Shown here: in pieces, positions 42,725-51,780 of the stretch
Numbering within the stretch: the stretch's first letter is position 1
Layout of the letters: every line of letters begins with the position of its first letter
NCBI RefSeq assembly: GCF_049723905.1
Contig: NZ_JBJKFD010000001.1
Location: forward strand, 2,480,001 to 2,544,000
DNA: 64,000 nucleotides
Direction: 5' to 3'
DNA from: G963665185 sp049723905
GTDB lineage: Bacteria; Desulfobacterota; Desulfovibrionia; Desulfovibrionales; Desulfovibrionaceae
The notes under the pieces: model-generated
The model's input: the letters and a program-made list of their open reading frames with translations, nothing else
Told to the model about the DNA's origin: nothing
Database searches by the model: none
Translations under genes and position numbers: made by a program

Positions 42725-43971
42725 CTCGCGTAGTCCTCTTGTATGACATTTAAGGACATTTGCAAATACCGTCCGCGAAAACGCGGTTCCCGCAAGGAAA
42801 AACGCCGCGCGGCAAAAAAGGCCGAGATGAGTACCACGCCCAGGTTGTTGCAATATACAAGCCCCATGGTAAGGCCGCCGACCAGACACAGCAGACAGAG
42901 CGCCCGAAGTGCCCGGCCCGCGCGGCCCATCCCCCGTGAGGGCACGCACAGCAGCCAGCCCGCTGCTCCGGCAGCCAGAACCGCCGCAAGCAGGCCCGCT
43001 GCAAGCAGTCCCGCCGCAATCAGGCCCCATGTAGCGCCCATCCGCAGCCAAAAGGCGTGCAGATTGAAAGGATGCACGCCTGCCAGCCCCCACTGCCGGG
43101 CCTGTGCAGACCACAAAAAGGAAAGTGGGGCCGGCACGCCAAACGGCAGTTCACTGCCCGGCCAAAAACCGGCCACGGCCTGCCATGGCGCACTCAGGAC
43201 AAATTCTCCCGCCGTATGCCACATCCAGAACCTGTCCAGCGCTTCCAATGCTCCCAACAGACCGCGCACCTGAAAGGACAGCCACACTCCGGCCAAACCG
43301 AGGAAGAGCAGGCAGACCTTGCGCACCACGCCATAGGGGCCGAAACAGATGAGTACGCCCGTTGCCGCCAGCACCGAGGTCCGGGAAAAGGTCACCAGTA
43401 TCCCCAGCGCCATCAGCCGAAGAAAGCCCCTGTGCTCCCGCCCCAGCCCAAAGCAGAGACAGATGACCATGAGCATACCGTCGTAGTTTATCTCGCCCGA
43501 GCCCACGGGCCGCTCCACCTGTCCGGTCAGAAACCAGGTGACACAAAACTCGGCCAGCACCAGCAGGGCAAGCCCGGCCCCGCATTTTCTGAACCGTGCG
43601 GCCGAAGGTACGCCAAAGGCGGCCATCCCCCCTACCGCGGCAAGCACATACAAAAGAGGCTTCAGCTCCATGGCCCAGGCCACGGAATTGAAGCCCGGCA
43701 AGCCCACGGGCCAGGCAAAACGAAAGGCAACAAGGCCGCACAGCCCGAAGCACAGCGCCGTCCTCAAAAACAGGCGGCGCTCCTCTGCGCGGGGCAGCCT
43801 GCGCAACAGCAGGCAGCCAACAGCCACCGCACCCCACAGCAGCAACGCCCCGTCTATCCAGTTGCGGGGCGGCTGTGCTCCCACAGCCCGGCCCAAAAGC
43901 ATGGATGCGGGAAAAATCCAGCAGCAAAGGTATAATGGGAAATCGGCCCATAAAGACAAATCAACGCGCAT
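42721..43971 (-). CDS. O-antigen ligase/polymerase-like polytopic membrane protein
   Basis: A 416-residue protein with about ten to twelve hydrophobic segments. The GEINYDGMLMVICLCFGLGR and LVTFSRTSVLAATGVLICFG stretches resemble the Wzy_C/O-antigen ligase superfamily, including the SRT signature at the end of a transmembrane helix. A longer periplasmic loop lies near HTAGEFVLSAPWQAVAGFWP. It probably acts in surface polysaccharide assembly, but family identity is moderate. It is coupled to the TPR gene by a 4-bp overlap and divergent from the treS gene. Confidence 0.7.
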   Translation of the reverse strand: MRVDLSLWADFPLYLCCWIFPASMLLGRAVGAQPPRNWIDGALLLWGAVAVGCLLLRRLPRAEERRLFLRTALCFGLCGLVAFRFAWPVGLPGFNSVAWAMELKPLLYVLAAVGGMAAFGVPSAARFRKCGAGLALLVLAEFCVTWFLTGQVERPVGSGEINYDGMLMVICLCFGLGREHRGFLRLMALGILVTFSRTSVLAATGVLICFGPYGVVRKVCLLFLGLAGVWLSFQVRGLLGALEALDRFWMWHTAGEFVLSAPWQAVAGFWPGSELPFGVPAPLSFLWSAQARQWGLAGVHPFNLHAFWLRMGATWGLIAAGLLAAGLLAAVLAAGAAGWLLCVPSRGMGRAGRALRALCLLCLVGGLTMGLVYCNNLGVVLISAFFAARRFSLREPRFRGRYLQMSLNVIQEDYAR

Positions 43972-44133
43972 CAGCCAGCCTCGGAAGAGGAGCAAAGCCC
44001 CGGCAACACTATTTTACAGCGGGCTCAAATCATACTATCCTTTATATCAACTGGGAAATAGCAGTTTCCAGCCCGAGATTTCGGGGACCGCTCATTGCAT
44101 AAACTCCCGCACACGCACCGGAGAAAGACGCGT

Positions 44134-47100
44134 ATGGCCGACGCAACGCAAGATACACTGTGGTTCAAGGATGCCATTATTTATGAAGTCCACGTCAAAT
44201 GCTTCTTCGATTCCAACGGAGACGGCATAGGCGATTTCAAGGGACTGACCCAAAAACTCGATTACCTGCAGGAACTCGGAGTAACCGCCATCTGGCTGCT
44301 GCCGTTCTATCCGTCCCCGCTCAAGGACGACGGCTACGACATTGCCGACCCCATAGATGTGAACCCGGACTACGGCACGGTGGCAGACTTCAGGAAATTC
44401 CTGCGCGAAGCCCACAAGCGCGGCCTCAAGGTCATCACCGAACTGGTCCTGAACCACACCTCGGACCAGCACGCCTGGTTCCAGCGGGCCCGCCACGCCG
44501 CCCCTGGTTCGCGCCACCGCAACTACTACGTGTGGAGCGATACACCGGAAAAATACCGCGAAACACGTATCATCTTCAAGGATTTCGAGACCTCCAACTG
44601 GTCCTGGGACCCTGTTGCCAAGGCCTATTTCTGGCATCGTTTTTACAGCCACCAGCCCGACCTCAATTTCGACAGCCCGGACGTGCGCCGCGAAGTCGTC
44701 AAGATTCTGGATTTCTGGCTGAAAATGGGCGTGGACGGCCTGCGCCTGGACGCCATCCCCTATTTGTTCGAACGCGAAGGCACCAACTGCGAAAACCTGC
44801 CGGAAACCTACGATTTTCTGCGCAAGCTGCGCTCCCATGTGGATGAAAAATACAAGGACCGGATGCTCCTTGCCGAGGCCAACCAATGGCCCGAAGACGC
44901 CGTCGCCTACTTTGGCACGGGCGACATGTGCCACATGGCCTTTCACTTTCCGCTCATGCCGCGCATGTTCATGTCCCTGCAGATGGAGGACCGCTTCCCC
45001 ATCATCGATATTCTGGACCAGACGCCGAACATACCGGAAAATTCGCAGTGGGCCCTGTTTTTGCGCAACCACGACGAACTGACCCTGGAAATGGTGACGG
45101 ACGAGGAGCGCGACTACATGTACCGCATGTATGCCCGCGACCCGCGCGCCCGCATCAACCTGGGCATCCGGCGCAGGCTGGCCCCGCTGCTGGACAACGA
45201 CCGCCGCAAGATAGAACTGATGAACGTGCTGCTTATGACCATGCCCGGCTCCGTGGTGCTCTACTACGGCGACGAACTCGGCATGGGCGACAACTACTAT
45301 CTGGGCGACCGCGACGGCGTGCGCACCCCCATGCAGTGGTCGGCGGACCGCAATGCCGGATTTTCCAAGGCCAACCCCCAGCGCCTCTTCCTGCCGGTCA
45401 TCATAGACCCGGAATACCACTACGAATCCATCAACGTGGAAAACCAGGAACGCAACCGCTCGTCCCTGTTGTGGTGGATGAAGCAGTTCATTGCCATGCG
45501 CAAGCGCTACAAGGCCTTTGGCAGAGGTTCCCTGGAATTCATCATGCCGGAAAATCCCAAAGTGCTGGCCTATTTGCGCCGCTTTCAGGAAACCGACGGC
45601 GGCGGGGGCGGGGGCGAGAGCAATGCCACGGACGAATGCCTGCTGGTGGTGGTCAACCTGTCGCGCTACCCCCAGGCCGCAAGCCTCAACCTCAGCGGCT
45701 TTGCCGGACGCCGTCCCGTGGAGGTCTTCAGCCGCAACTATTTCCCCACCATCGGGCAGGAGGCGGTCAACATCACCCTCAACGCGCACGGCTACTACCT
45801 CTTTTCCCTGGAGCCCTCGGAAACCGACGCGGAACTCTCCCCGGACAAGCCCACCATGTGCAGCGACCTGGGCAACGGCGACTTTCTCGATTCCGGAGCC
45901 AAGGAAACCCTGCAGGCCCATGCCCTGCCCGCCTATCTCAAGCGGCGCAAGCTGCTGGGCATGTACGGACGCAAATTCAGCTCCATGGAAATTCTGGAAG
46001 CCCTGCCCCTGGGCATTCCCGGGCGTCCCACCTGGCTGCTCATCACCAGCGCCGCATTTCTGGAACGCTCGCCCCTTACGGCCAACCTGCTGGTCTCCTT
46101 CGCCTTTGACGCCGACGCCCAGGCAATCCTGGCCAAGTCCCCGCAGGACGTCATCTGCACCTTTGAACACGAAGGCCGCACCGGAATCATCTTTGAGGGC
46201 ATCCACCCGGACGGTTCCTGCCAGCCCATTTTGAACCTGCTCACCCGCAGGCAGAGCATTCAGGGACGCCACGGCGAAATACAGACCACCCCCACAAAGG
46301 CGGCCCGCAACGCCGTATGCGAAGCTGGCGACCTGCAGACCTCGCGCTTCATGAGCCGACGCATCAACACCAACCTGCGCATGGGCTCGGAGTATTTTCT
46401 CAAGATATTCCGCCTGGCCGAAGACGGCATGAACCCGGACCTGGAAATAGGCCGCTACCTCACGGAAAAGCTGGGGTACGAGCATACCCCGGCCTGTCTG
46501 GGCGCATTGCAGTATGTCCGCGGCGACAACGAACCCGTCATCGCCGGGGTGATGAAGCGGTATGTGCACTGCGAATCCGACGCCCACTCCCATTGTCTGG
46601 ACGCGGCCGACCGGTTCTTTGAACGGGTCCGCGCGGCCCGGCTGGACTTCAAGTCCGCCCCGGCCATTCCCGCCTCGCCCAGCCTTGCCAGCAGGCTGGA
46701 ACTGAACAAGGACCTGCGCGACCTGCTGGGACAATCCAGCCTGGAACAGTTCCGCCGCATGGGCAGGCGCACTGCCGAGCTGCACATGGCCCTCAGCCGC
46801 CCCAGCAGCAACCCGGACTTTGCCCCGGAACCCTTTACCATGCTTTACCAACGCTCGGTCTTCCAGACCATGCAGAGCAATGCCAAGCGCATGATCGAAA
46901 AACTGCGCAAGGCCGTGGAAGGGTCCTCCCCCCTGGTCCGCTCGGACATACAACCGCCTTCACTTCCCGCCGATCTGGCCGTACGGGCACAAGGAGTGGT
47001 GCAGGCCAGGGAAAACGCCCTGAGCCATTTCCAGCACTTTTACAGAAACAAGATAGACTGCCTGAAGATACGCATCCACGGCGATTTCCATCTTGGTCAC

Positions 47101-47562
47101 CTGCTGTACACAGGCAAGGACTATATTGTGATCGATTTCGAGGGAAAGCCGGAAAAGCCCCTGTCGCAGCGGCGCATCAAGCGCTCGCCCTTCCGCGACG
47201 TGGCCGACATGCAGCGTTCCCTGTGCCAGACCGTGCACGATGCACTCAGGCAGCGGCCCCTGCGGCCCGACGATTTGAAGGCCCTGGAACCGTGGAGCGA
47301 CTTCTGGCATTCCTGCGCGTTCGGCGCCTTCCTTTCCGCCTACCTGGAAACGGCAAAGGATGCCCCGTTCCTGCCCGAGAAGTTTGACAACATGGCAATA
47401 ATGCTGGACGCCTACATTCTGGAAAAGGCATTCTTGGAAATTGGACGCTCCCTGGATGACCAGGGGGATATCGCCCCGGCCCTGGCCACCATAGAACGCA
47501 TACTCGACCTGCCCGTGCCTCCCGCACAGCCGGACCGCGGGCACTCTTCCACCGAACGTTGA
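44134..47562 (+). CDS. treS: trehalose synthase/maltokinase fusion
   Basis: A 1,142-residue bifunctional enzyme. The N-terminal GH13 domain (about 1-560) interconverts maltose and trehalose: IYEVHVKCFFDSNGDGIGDF, nucleophile Asp in GVDGLRLDAIPYL, acid/base Glu in LLAEANQWPEDA, and FLRNHDELTLEMV. The C-terminal domain (about 620-1,140) is a maltokinase with an aminoglycoside-phosphotransferase-like active site (IRIHGDFHLGHLLYT, YIVIDFEGKPEKPLSQRR), making maltose-1-phosphate from ATP and maltose. This fused form is common in bacteria that run the GlgE pathway. ATG 44134 has GGAG upstream. It heads a cluster with treZ and malQ. Confidence 0.95.
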   Translation: MADATQDTLWFKDAIIYEVHVKCFFDSNGDGIGDFKGLTQKLDYLQELGVTAIWLLPFYPSPLKDDGYDIADPIDVNPDYGTVADFRKFLREAHKRGLKVITELVLNHTSDQHAWFQRARHAAPGSRHRNYYVWSDTPEKYRETRIIFKDFETSNWSWDPVAKAYFWHRFYSHQPDLNFDSPDVRREVVKILDFWLKMGVDGLRLDAIPYLFEREGTNCENLPETYDFLRKLRSHVDEKYKDRMLLAEANQWPEDAVAYFGTGDMCHMAFHFPLMPRMFMSLQMEDRFPIIDILDQTPNIPENSQWALFLRNHDELTLEMVTDEERDYMYRMYARDPRARINLGIRRRLAPLLDNDRRKIELMNVLLMTMPGSVVLYYGDELGMGDNYYLGDRDGVRTPMQWSADRNAGFSKANPQRLFLPVIIDPEYHYESINVENQERNRSSLLWWMKQFIAMRKRYKAFGRGSLEFIMPENPKVLAYLRRFQETDGGGGGGESNATDECLLVVVNLSRYPQAASLNLSGFAGRRPVEVFSRNYFPTIGQEAVNITLNAHGYYLFSLEPSETDAELSPDKPTMCSDLGNGDFLDSGAKETLQAHALPAYLKRRKLLGMYGRKFSSMEILEALPLGIPGRPTWLLITSAAFLERSPLTANLLVSFAFDADAQAILAKSPQDVICTFEHEGRTGIIFEGIHPDGSCQPILNLLTRRQSIQGRHGEIQTTPTKAARNAVCEAGDLQTSRFMSRRINTNLRMGSEYFLKIFRLAEDGMNPDLEIGRYLTEKLGYEHTPACLGALQYVRGDNEPVIAGVMKRYVHCESDAHSHCLDAADRFFERVRAARLDFKSAPAIPASPSLASRLELNKDLRDLLGQSSLEQFRRMGRRTAELHMALSRPSSNPDFAPEPFTMLYQRSVFQTMQSNAKRMIEKLRKAVEGSSPLVRSDIQPPSLPADLAVRAQGVVQARENALSHFQHFYRNKIDCLKIRIHGDFHLGHLLYTGKDYIVIDFEGKPEKPLSQRRIKRSPFRDVADMQRSLCQTVHDALRQRPLRPDDLKALEPWSDFWHSCAFGAFLSAYLETAKDAPFLPEKFDNMAIMLDAYILEKAFLEIGRSLDDQGDIAPALATIERILDLPVPPAQPDRGHSSTER

Positions 47563-47577
47563 ACAGGCCTTTGCAAG

Positions 47578-49440
47578 ATGACAACAGAACGTAAAACAGA
47601 GCTGACCGAACATCTGCGCCTGCCCGTGCCCGGCGCACACTTTGAAGACAACGGCTGCCGGTTCACCGTATGGGCGCCGAAGTGCAAAAAGGTATCCCTG
47701 TTTCTTCCCTCGCGGCAGAGCAGCCTGCCCATGGAGCAGCTGGACCACGGATACTTCAGCCTGCTGGTGCCCGACCTGCCACCCGGCACCAACTACCTGT
47801 ACGAACTGCCGGGCGGCAAACAGCTGCCCGACCCGGCTTCCCATTTCCAGCCCCAAGGTGTGTTCGGCCCCTCCTGCGTGGTGAACCACACCGCCTATGG
47901 CTGGAACGACTGTGGCTCGCCCGGTGTGCGGCTGTCCAAGGCAGCCATCTACGAGATGCACATCGGCACTTTTACCCCGGAAGGGACCTTTGAGGCAGCC
48001 GCGGACAAGCTGGAAGAGCTGGCCGATATGGGCATCACCTGCGTGGAACTCATGCCCCTGGCCCAGTTTTCCGGCAGCCGCAACTGGGGCTACGACGGGG
48101 TTTTTCCCTTTGCCGTGCACAACACCTACGGCGGCCCCCACGGCCTGAAGTATTTTGTGGATACGGCGCACTGTACCGGCCTTTCCGTGGTGCTGGACGT
48201 GGTTTACAACCACATAGGCCCGGAAGGGAACGTACTGCACCACTACGGCCACTATTTCACGGACAGCTACGCCACGCCCTGGGGGCAGGCCCTCAACTTC
48301 GATGGTCCCCATTCCGACCCGGTCCGCGCCTTTTTTCTGGCCAACGCGCACCACTGGTTCACAAACTACCACATCGACGGACTGCGCCTGGACGCGGTGC
48401 AGGAAATGTACGACACCAGTTGCCGCCCCATCCTGTCCTGCCTTACGGAAATGGTCTCCAAGCTGGGAACGCGGATGTGCAAGGAACTCTGCATGATAGC
48501 GGAATCCGATGCCAACGACGCCCGCATCGTACTGCCGCGCGAACAGGGCGGCACGGGCATGCAGGCCCAGTGGAGCGACGACTTCCACCACGCCATGCAC
48601 GCGGCCCTGACCCACGAGACCTACGGCTATTACAAGGATTTCAATTGCCTGGACCATGTGGCGGCCAGCCTGAGCCAGGGATTTTCCTACACGGGCCAGT
48701 ACTCGCGCTACTGGAAGCGCGCCCGCGGAACTGCGGCCCACGGCCTTGCGCCGTCATCCTTTGTGGCCTGCATCCAGAACCACGACCAGATAGGCAACCG
48801 GCCGCGGGGCGAAAGGCTGGACAGCCTGGTTTCGTTCGAAGCGCGCAAGCTGGCCGCGGCCTGCCTGCTGCTGGGCCAGCACACCCCCATGATCTTCATG
48901 GGGGAGGAATACGCGGAAAACAATCCGTTCTGTTTTTTTGTGAATTTTCACAACCCGGCCCTGAACCAGGCGGTGCGCAAGGGACGGCAAAAGGAATTGC
49001 GCAACTTCCGCTGGCGCGACACCCCGCCCGCCCCGGACGACGAGGCAACCTTCAAGGCCTGTGTTCTGGATTGGAACAAACGCGACCAGGGCCACCACAA
49101 GCAGATGCTGGCCATGTACACCAAGCTGCTGGAAATGCGGGCCGCCAGCTTTCCCGAGGACGACGCCCGGGTCTGGAACAGCTACGTCTGCCTGGACCAG
49201 GACAAGAAAGTCCTGGCCCTGCGGCGCACCTGCCACACCAAGGAAGTTGTGACCCTTTTTCATTTTTCCGCACGTACGGTAAACTATTCCTTTGAGTGCC
49301 ACTTTGCCCGGCACGGTTTTCACGTCCTGTTCGATACCGGGGCGCGGGAATTCGGCGGCGCAGGCCACGGGCCGGTCTTTCCGGAAGACGGAACCGTCCG
49401 CCTGACGCCCTGGCAGGTGTTGGTGCTCAAGGCCAAATAA
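47578..49440 (+). CDS. treZ: malto-oligosyltrehalose trehalohydrolase
   Basis: A 620-residue GH13 enzyme. The N-terminal early-set domain (FTVWAPKCKKVSLFLPS) precedes the catalytic barrel: YEMHIGTFTPEGTFEAAADK, VELMPLAQFSGSRNWGYDGV, the catalytic Asp in IDGLRLDAVQEM, Glu in HETYG-flanked region, and HDQIGNRPRGERL. This order and the GYDGV/NRPRGER motifs are typical of TreZ, which frees trehalose from malto-oligosyltrehalose. TreY, the usual upstream partner, is not in the window. It begins 15 bp after treS with a weak ribosome-binding site. A structured repeat copy begins directly after its stop codon. Confidence 0.92.
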   Translation: MTTERKTELTEHLRLPVPGAHFEDNGCRFTVWAPKCKKVSLFLPSRQSSLPMEQLDHGYFSLLVPDLPPGTNYLYELPGGKQLPDPASHFQPQGVFGPSCVVNHTAYGWNDCGSPGVRLSKAAIYEMHIGTFTPEGTFEAAADKLEELADMGITCVELMPLAQFSGSRNWGYDGVFPFAVHNTYGGPHGLKYFVDTAHCTGLSVVLDVVYNHIGPEGNVLHHYGHYFTDSYATPWGQALNFDGPHSDPVRAFFLANAHHWFTNYHIDGLRLDAVQEMYDTSCRPILSCLTEMVSKLGTRMCKELCMIAESDANDARIVLPREQGGTGMQAQWSDDFHHAMHAALTHETYGYYKDFNCLDHVAASLSQGFSYTGQYSRYWKRARGTAAHGLAPSSFVACIQNHDQIGNRPRGERLDSLVSFEARKLAAACLLLGQHTPMIFMGEEYAENNPFCFFVNFHNPALNQAVRKGRQKELRNFRWRDTPPAPDDEATFKACVLDWNKRDQGHHKQMLAMYTKLLEMRAASFPEDDARVWNSYVCLDQDKKVLALRRTCHTKEVVTLFHFSARTVNYSFECHFARHGFHVLFDTGAREFGGAGHGPVFPEDGTVRLTPWQVLVLKAK

Positions 49441-49600
49441 GGCTGTTGCAAACGCCGCAAGAACGGCGCTGCCTGGAAAAACTCCCCCTCGCACAGCACC
49501 TTTTGTGCGTCGGCCTTGCTTTTTCTTGCGCCTGACTTGGTTTTCCGGGGCCGGACTCTGGTTTTCTTGGGGCGGGCCCTTGCACCTTTTCGACCAGCCT
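49441..49600 (-). repeat. structured repeat copy R23 (expanded) after treZ
   Basis: Read on the minus strand, the outer arms (CAGGCTGGTCGAAAAGG and the TTTGCAACAGCC end) and a core GACGCACAAAAGG..GTGCGAGG are present, with inner stem segments AAAAAGC and GTTTTTCC. About 40 extra bases separate the outer and inner left arms. It abuts the treZ stop codon. Confidence 0.75.
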
Positions 49601-49663
49601 GCCAGATTAAAAATGTAATCCATACGCACCGCTTTTTGGCGGCAAACATATTCGGGAGGCATT

Positions 49664-51163
49664 ATGCGGAGACGTGGCAGCGGAGTGCTTTTGCACATCA
49701 CCAGCCTGCCGGGCGATTTCGGCACAGGCGATTTCGGCCCCGGCGCATACAGGTTCGCAGATTTTCTGGAGGCCGCCGGGCAAAGCGTCTGGCAAATCCT
49801 GCCCATGGGCCCCACCTCCCCGGCCATTGGCAACTCGCCCTACTCCAGTTCCTCCGCCTATGCGGGCAACCGGCTGTTCATCAGCCCGGACAAACTCGCA
49901 CGCGACGGGTTCATCCACGAAAGCGACATTGGCCCGCGCCTTGCCGACAGTGCGCACACGGCCAACTACGAAGCCGCGGAACAGGCCAAGGAGAGAGTGC
50001 TGCGCGCCGCCTTCGGCCACAGGGAAAACCGGCTGGACAGCGATCCTGGGTTTCAGGGCTTTTGCCGGAAAAACGCCTATTGGCTGGACGATTTCGCCCT
50101 GTTCACGGTCATCAAGAACCGCTTCCACGGCCAGGTATGGGACCAATGGCCCGCCGAACTGCGCGACCGCCATCACGACGCCCTGCACCGCGTTACCGGG
50201 GAGATGCATACCGAGCTGAACTACATCAAGTTTGTGCAGTATCTTTTCAATGTGCAGTGGAACGACCTCAAGACCTATTGCAACGAACGCCGCATCCAGA
50301 TGGTGGGCGACGCCCCCATCTACGTCACCTTCGACTCGGCCGACGTGTGGGCCAACCCGCAGTATTTCAAGCTGGACCACAACAAGCACCCACGGGCCGT
50401 GGCCGGAGTGCCGCCCGACTATTTTAGCGAAACAGGCCAGTTGTGGGGAAATCCGGTCTTTGACTGGGACGCGCTGAAGCGCGACAACTACAACTGGTGG
50501 GTACGGCGCGTGGGCCGCAACATCGAACTCTACGACATGATCCGCATCGACCACTTCCGGGGCTTTGCCGGGTACTGGGAAATTCCCTACGGTGAAAAGA
50601 CCGCCATCAACGGCCAATGGGTCGAGGCTCCGGGCATGGAGTTCTTCGACGCCCTGGCCGCGCGCTTCGCCTCCCTGCCCATCATTGCCGAGGATCTGGG
50701 CGTCATTACCCCGGACGTGCGCGAACTGCGCGACACCTTCAACCTGCCGGGCATGAAGATCGTCCAGTTCTCCTTTGGCAACGGCATCGGCAAAAACGTG
50801 GACGCCCTGCACAACCACGTGCCCAATTGCGTGGCCTACACCGGAACCCACGACAACAACACCACGCGCGGCTGGTTCAAGGCCGAAACCACGGCACAGG
50901 ACCGTGAACGGCTGGCCGAGTATCTGGGGCTGGACCCCACCGAGGACAACATCGCCTGGTCCCTGGTACGGCTCACCATGTCCTCGTGCGCCCATCTGGC
51001 GGTTTTTCCCATGCAGGATCTTCTGGGCCTGGACGAGACAGCCCGTATGAACACACCCTCCATAGCCAACGGCAACTGGTGCTGGCGGGTTGCGCCCCAC
51101 CAACTGGACGGCACGCTGGAAAAGAAGCTCAGGGAGCTGACCCTTTTATTCGGCAGAATTTAG
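49664..51163 (+). CDS. malQ: 4-alpha-glucanotransferase (amylomaltase)
   Basis: A 499-residue GH77 enzyme that transfers maltodextrin units, feeding glucose and maltodextrins. Motifs: SGVLLHITSLPGDFGTGDFG, WQILPMGPTSPAIGNSPYSS, VGDAPIYVTFDSADVWANP, the nucleophile-bearing IRIDHFRGFAGYWEIP, acid/base Glu in PIIAEDLGVITPDV and TGTHDNNTTRGWF. Length is normal. ATG follows GGGAGGCATT. It forms a maltodextrin/trehalose cluster with TreS-Mak and TreZ, separated from them by repeat R23. Confidence 0.96.
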   Translation: MRRRGSGVLLHITSLPGDFGTGDFGPGAYRFADFLEAAGQSVWQILPMGPTSPAIGNSPYSSSSAYAGNRLFISPDKLARDGFIHESDIGPRLADSAHTANYEAAEQAKERVLRAAFGHRENRLDSDPGFQGFCRKNAYWLDDFALFTVIKNRFHGQVWDQWPAELRDRHHDALHRVTGEMHTELNYIKFVQYLFNVQWNDLKTYCNERRIQMVGDAPIYVTFDSADVWANPQYFKLDHNKHPRAVAGVPPDYFSETGQLWGNPVFDWDALKRDNYNWWVRRVGRNIELYDMIRIDHFRGFAGYWEIPYGEKTAINGQWVEAPGMEFFDALAARFASLPIIAEDLGVITPDVRELRDTFNLPGMKIVQFSFGNGIGKNVDALHNHVPNCVAYTGTHDNNTTRGWFKAETTAQDRERLAEYLGLDPTEDNIAWSLVRLTMSSCAHLAVFPMQDLLGLDETARMNTPSIANGNWCWRVAPHQLDGTLEKKLRELTLLFGRI

Positions 51164-51273
51164 TGTATACCTACAAAACGTCTCCACTCCATACACTATT
51201 ATAACTGCCCCGGGATGGTATTTTTGCTACCCTTGTCTCAACGTATAGGGGTTTTCCAGCTCTCGGAGGAAGC

Positions 51274-51780
51274 ATGAAGGTCCTGCGTGCATCACGGATG
51301 GACCGCTGCATAGGCTGCCATTCGTGTTCGCTGGCATGCGCCCGGCTTGTGCACAAAAAACTCTCCTGGAGCAGTGCGGGCATCCGCATCCGGTCCAGCG
51401 GCGGCATCACCACGGGCTATGAAGCACGGCTCTGCCTGGCCTGCGACCCTGCGCCGTGCGCCATTGCCTGTCCCACCGAGGCGCTCACCAACCGCAAGGA
51501 GGGGGGCGTCAAAGTCAAAAAGGATCTCTGCATCCGCTGCGGCAAATGCATTGCCGCCTGCCCCGTGGACGCCATTGCCGAAGACGAACTGGGAAATATC
51601 TTCGTATGCATCCATTGCGGACGGTGCGTGCAGTTTTGCCCGCACGGCTGCCTGGAACTTATAAAAAAGCACCCCCATGTCTGCCAGCAGGGCACCTGCC
51701 TTCCGGACATGGCCGAACCACCGACTGCACAGCCCACCGCCCCAGAGGTGGAAGAAGCAGGAGAGGCGGACAATGGCTGA
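51274..51780 (+). CDS. polyferredoxin partner of aldehyde:ferredoxin oxidoreductase
   Basis: A 168-residue iron-sulfur protein with four CxxCxxC-type groups: CIGCHSCSLAC, CLACDPAPCAIACP, CIRCGKCIAACP and CIHCGRCVQFCP. These fit up to four [4Fe-4S] clusters, as in the ferredoxin-like subunit encoded with bacterial AOR enzymes. ATG follows GGAGGAAGC. The C-terminal tail is acidic and lacks motifs. It overlaps the AOR gene by 8 bp, so they are translationally coupled and should form one electron-transfer unit. Confidence 0.93.
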   Translation: MKVLRASRMDRCIGCHSCSLACARLVHKKLSWSSAGIRIRSSGGITTGYEARLCLACDPAPCAIACPTEALTNRKEGGVKVKKDLCIRCGKCIAACPVDAIAEDELGNIFVCIHCGRCVQFCPHGCLELIKKHPHVCQQGTCLPDMAEPPTAQPTAPEVEEAGEADNG

